A DNA stretch of 25,817 nt from the NCBI GenBank assembly GCA_023431205.1, contig JAEYXQ010000102.1, positions 1-25,817 on the forward strand. Direction: 5' to 3'. Below the pieces are notes generated by a model. That model was not told the DNA's origin. It was given only the letters and a program-made list of their open reading frames with translations, and made no database searches. Below are positions 23,620 through 25,817 of this stretch, in pieces (the first letter of the stretch is position 1; every line of letters begins with the position of its first letter). Made by a program: the position numbers and the translations under genes. The DNA comes from Pseudomonadota bacterium (GTDB lineage: Bacteria > Pseudomonadota > Alphaproteobacteria > Rhizobiales > Devosiaceae).

Positions 23620-23835
23620 ATGACCCCTCCTCACCTAAGATATGCCATCAACCTACTACCTGATGGTTCGGTTGTGACTCAGCATGGTGAGTACCTCGGA
23701 GAGTGGTACGTCGATGACACGGATGCCATCTTCCAATTCAAACCGGAAGGTGCCTCCCTGCCGCTCCTCAGTGACCCATTTCGGTGGTCTCTGTGTGACC
23801 GGATAGAACTCTGGCGTCTGCAGTCTCTAGAGTGA
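23620..23835 (+). CDS. Hypothetical 71-aa protein upstream of higA
   Basis: A 71-aa, fairly acidic protein with aromatic, strand-like stretches (GEYLGEWYVDD, AIFQFKPEG) and no membrane segment. I do not recognise a family. It occupies the place of the HigB toxin in a higBA operon but is shorter than HigB (about 92 aa) and lacks its RelE-like Lys/Arg-rich pattern. ATG 23620 is the likely start; the frame is open back to a TTG at 23551, which would overlap the promoter. It ends 16 bases before higA and so is probably co-transcribed. It may be a novel partner, a remnant, or a chance ORF. Confidence 0.5.
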   Translation: MTPPHLRYAINLLPDGSVVTQHGEYLGEWYVDDTDAIFQFKPEGASLPLLSDPFRWSLCDRIELWRLQSLE

Positions 23836-23851
23836 GGTTGGAGGAGCTCTC

Positions 23852-24166
23852 ATGGCTCTTAGGATGCACCCGTCCCTGACCGTTCATGTAGGGGAGTTCC
23901 TCAAGACCGAGATCGTTGAGCCGACCGGCATGAGCATCAAGGCGCTGGCGGAGCATTTCGGCGTGTCGCGACAGGCCTTGAGTGCGCTGCTGAATGGCGG
24001 CGCCAGCCTTTCGCCCGACATGGCTATGCGGTTCGAGAAGGCGTTCGGGATCAAGGCGGACACGCTGCTGCGGATGCAGACGGCGTATGAGCCGGCCCAG
24101 GCGCGGCGGCATGAGGGGGAGATTGCCGTGAAGCCACTGACGCAACCTGATTTATCTGGGCTGTGA
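23852..24166 (+). CDS. higA: HigA-family (XRE) antitoxin/transcriptional regulator
   Basis: 104-aa helix-turn-helix protein of the HigA/VapI addiction-module family. The motif is clear: HPSLTVHVGEFLKTEIVEPTG (residues 6-26, in two parts), MSIKALAEHFGVSRQALSALLNG (27-49), then SPDMAMRFEKAFG (54-66). Such proteins neutralise a toxin and repress their own promoter. The start ATG 23852 has GGAGGAG six bases upstream. No HigB is visible on either side. The stop shares bases with the start of the nuclease-like gene, so these two are translationally coupled and the downstream protein may be the neutralised partner. Confidence 0.88.
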   Translation: MALRMHPSLTVHVGEFLKTEIVEPTGMSIKALAEHFGVSRQALSALLNGGASLSPDMAMRFEKAFGIKADTLLRMQTAYEPAQARRHEGEIAVKPLTQPDLSGL

Positions 24167-25080
24167 TGACCATCGCGCCGATCTTCTCTTCTTCATGCGA
24201 TCTCGCGAACCGCCTCCCAGTGATGATCGCCGAATTCCTTGACGTTGAGCAGCGCCTCAAGCGGCGATTTCGTGAGGACACTATTACTGATATCGTGGTC
24301 GCCTCGCTTCTCTCACTTCCGGGAAACGACGTTGTTGTCCTTACGCCCCCGGAAACGAAAACTGGTGGAGACTTCGATCTGGTTATAGTCGAGCCTGCGT
24401 CGCGTGAGGCGGTGCAATTCCGAATACAAGCGAAGCGCATTACACCGAACAAGCATGACTGGAGGATTGGTTCGTACGCTGAACTCGCGCATCCCCACAA
24501 CACCGGAGCCCAGTCGGCAGCATTGCTACGCGGGCTGGGGAACGAGACTATAACGACCATACCCCTATATGCCTTCTATAATCCGGCACATGTTTGTCTT
24601 GCCTCGGGCGGTGCAGTGTCGGGCATCAATCTCGCTAGCGGATGGGACATACGCGAGCGGGTGAAGGCCATTGTGAAGATCAAACCAAAGCGTCTACCTT
24701 ACAAGCGTATTGGCTCGCTTCAGCCGCTATTTTTCCCTCTGTCCACGATCCTTTGCCCACCCAGCACCAGTGGGCGCCTCTCGTCCGTCCCTCTGCCGAG
24801 CGAAGCGCGCGCGGCGGTCGTCAACGCGATAGAGGCACGTTCTGGCGCCGAAGGTTTCGGCCAATCCCCGGCAATCTCTGAAGTCGCTGCGCCGCGCCTC
24901 GCACAGGGAGCCGACGGAAGCGCAACCGACGAGCGGTCATTCACAACGCGTTCGCGTCCCAGTGAATTCCCAGCCATTATCGAAGCCGCCCTCAACCGCC
25001 GCGAAGAGCGGATCATTACCGCCAAGGTTAAGCGGCCGAAGGTGTTGTTGATAGCTCAGCAATCAACGCGGAAGTTCTAG
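24166..25080 (+). CDS. Putative PD-(D/E)xK nuclease-like protein (DUF6615-like)
   Basis: 304-aa protein. The first 145 residues contain FREDTITDIVV (Glu37), then ETKTGGDFDLVI (Asp69) and FRIQAKRI (Gln88, Lys90). Glu ... Asp ... QxK is the active-site layout of restriction-endonuclease-like (Mrr-type) folds. From memory, EDTIT, TGaD, QAK and LYAFYN are hallmarks of DUF6615, but I cannot search. The C-terminal half is poor in recognisable motifs, ending with a basic stretch. ATG 24166 overlaps the higA stop (TGATG); GTG 24163 is an alternative. Codon use and base composition look less G+C rich than the core genes, consistent with transfer. Possible toxin or phage-defence effector. Confidence 0.6.
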   Translation: MTIAPIFSSSCDLANRLPVMIAEFLDVEQRLKRRFREDTITDIVVASLLSLPGNDVVVLTPPETKTGGDFDLVIVEPASREAVQFRIQAKRITPNKHDWRIGSYAELAHPHNTGAQSAALLRGLGNETITTIPLYAFYNPAHVCLASGGAVSGINLASGWDIRERVKAIVKIKPKRLPYKRIGSLQPLFFPLSTILCPPSTSGRLSSVPLPSEARAAVVNAIEARSGAEGFGQSPAISEVAAPRLAQGADGSATDERSFTTRSRPSEFPAIIEAALNRREERIITAKVKRPKVLLIAQQSTRKF

Positions 25081-25127
25081 ACGGCGGAAACTGCCAAGAG
25101 CCCTCGGAGGTGTTTCGACGGGAGGCG

Positions 25128-25817
25128 TCAGTCCGGAAACTGCTCAAAAACGTTTAGGATGAGCGCCTCAATATGGCTCGTGACCATATTGGGTCCAATC
25201 TTGAGGCTGTTGGGGTGCCCGCACCCGTTTCTCAGCTTCAATGACTTCGCGAGCTCTTCTTTTGCGTTCTTACCGATTACGCCGATAGGCACTAGGCGAT
25301 CAAGGAAGTCCGACTCCTGCATTTTTGCGAGACCGTCCTCGTTGAGTGCTGCTTTCCACTTGGCGTTTGACTTGAGGGCTTCGGCGTTGAAGGCAGCCAA
25401 GTGATTTGCCACTACCTTACGATACAGGACATCCACAGCCGCTATCCACGACATGACAATGGCGGAACGGTAGAGTTTCGCCTCGTGGCATTTTATCGCT
25501 TCTTCGACGAAAGCACGTGTGGTTTCGTTCTGCACCTGAGCGAGGTGCTTCCTTAGGTCTGTTGCTACCTGCATCGCGGCAGGACTAATCGTATCCACGC
25601 CGAGATTGCGCAGATGGTTCCTACCGAGACTAGTAAGCTCCCAGCCAGTTGGTACACGGATGGCTAAGCCGCCGCTGCGCCCTAACAGGTCAGACATGTT
25701 CCATTTCTTGGGGACCTTGAACCCAGCCTCCTCTGCCCGCGAGCGCATAACCGCCAGCTGCACAGGTTGATCGAAGGTCGCAAGGACTAGCAGGAGCTTA
25801 TCCCGTGAGGGTAGATC
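25128..25817 (-). CDS. Winged-helix/HEPN-domain protein, 5' end beyond window
   Basis: 229 codons are visible and the frame stays open to the window edge, so the N-terminus is missing (probably only a few residues). The N-terminal part looks like a winged helix: LLLVLATFDQPVQLAVMRSRA, then LLGRSGGLAIRVPTGWELTSLG. The C-terminal 120 residues are helical, with IKCHEAKLYRSAIVMSWIA (two helical turns) and the motif RNGCGH (bases 25215-25232). R-N-x3-H is the catalytic signature of HEPN ribonucleases, common in toxins and abortive-infection effectors. It is convergent with the nuclease-like gene, 47 bases apart. A GTG at 25763 could be an internal start, but similarity-like sequence continues upstream of it. 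Confidence 0.6.
   Translation of the reverse strand, partial: DLPSRDKLLLVLATFDQPVQLAVMRSRAEEAGFKVPKKWNMSDLLGRSGGLAIRVPTGWELTSLGRNHLRNLGVDTISPAAMQVATDLRKHLAQVQNETTRAFVEEAIKCHEAKLYRSAIVMSWIAAVDVLYRKVVANHLAAFNAEALKSNAKWKAALNEDGLAKMQESDFLDRLVPIGVIGKNAKEELAKSLKLRNGCGHPNSLKIGPNMVTSHIEALILNVFEQFPD

Noticed and set aside
23551..23851. A HigB (RelE-fold) toxin before higA
   Set aside because: The only frame there is 71 aa (94 from the TTG), and does not show the basic pattern or length of HigB.
1..25817. CRISPR arrays, tRNA or rRNA genes, insertion sequences, prophage attachment repeats
   Set aside because: No regularly spaced repeats, no tRNA-like cloverleaf or TTCGA loop with acceptor, no transposase frame, and no flanking direct repeats around the accessory end that I could see by eye.

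Overview
This window is a high-G+C alphaproteobacterial chromosome segment. Three things point to the order Hyphomicrobiales: the DivK/PleD cell-cycle pair, the short prolyl-tRNA synthetase without an editing insert, and the gene order nuo - birA - rnj - DUF1467 - proS - lolC - lolD. A Devosia-like genus is my best guess, but this rests on protein resemblance and synteny remembered, not on a search.

Layout. Positions 1-6770 hold the 3' half of the respiratory complex I operon (end of nuoH, then nuoI-J-K-L-M-N), tightly packed on the + strand and followed without a gap by birA. Next come rnj (RNase J) and a small DUF1467 membrane protein. A convergent yjbR-like gene and a gene-poor stretch (10004-10323) follow; that stretch carries a strong minus-strand terminator, stacked hairpins and a matching promoter, and so probably a small RNA. 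proS, lolC and lolD form a + strand operon (10324-13719) with overlapping ends. Behind lolD lies a 23-codon hydrophobic ORF whose ribosome binding site is buried in a hairpin.

Positions 13847-18778 are a minus-strand cluster read right to left: DUF3572, dinB (zinc-ribbon type), a RidA-family gene, a FemAB-like/GNAT gene, a fatty-acid-hydroxylase/SDR fusion and a HIT protein. Several neighbours share start and stop bases, so they are probably co-transcribed. Divergent from it are divK and pleD (18866-20676). A 428-base gene-free interval follows (20677-21104), with nested palindromes, a promoter-like pair, four consecutive stem-loops and a bidirectional terminator: a candidate unknown ncRNA of about 290 nt. 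rpmG and recG sit on the minus strand (21105-23482).

From about 23551 the character changes to accessory DNA, by eye less G+C rich. It has a promoter-like TTGACG element, an inverted repeat that could be an operator, a 71-aa unknown protein, a HigA-type antitoxin/regulator without a recognisable HigB toxin, and, overlapping higA, a 304-aa protein with a PD-(D/E)xK nuclease-like motif set. Converging on it is a winged-helix plus HEPN (RNxxxH) protein cut by the window edge. This looks like the edge of a defence island. The regulator + nuclease pair is the best candidate here for an undescribed toxin-antitoxin or anti-phage module.
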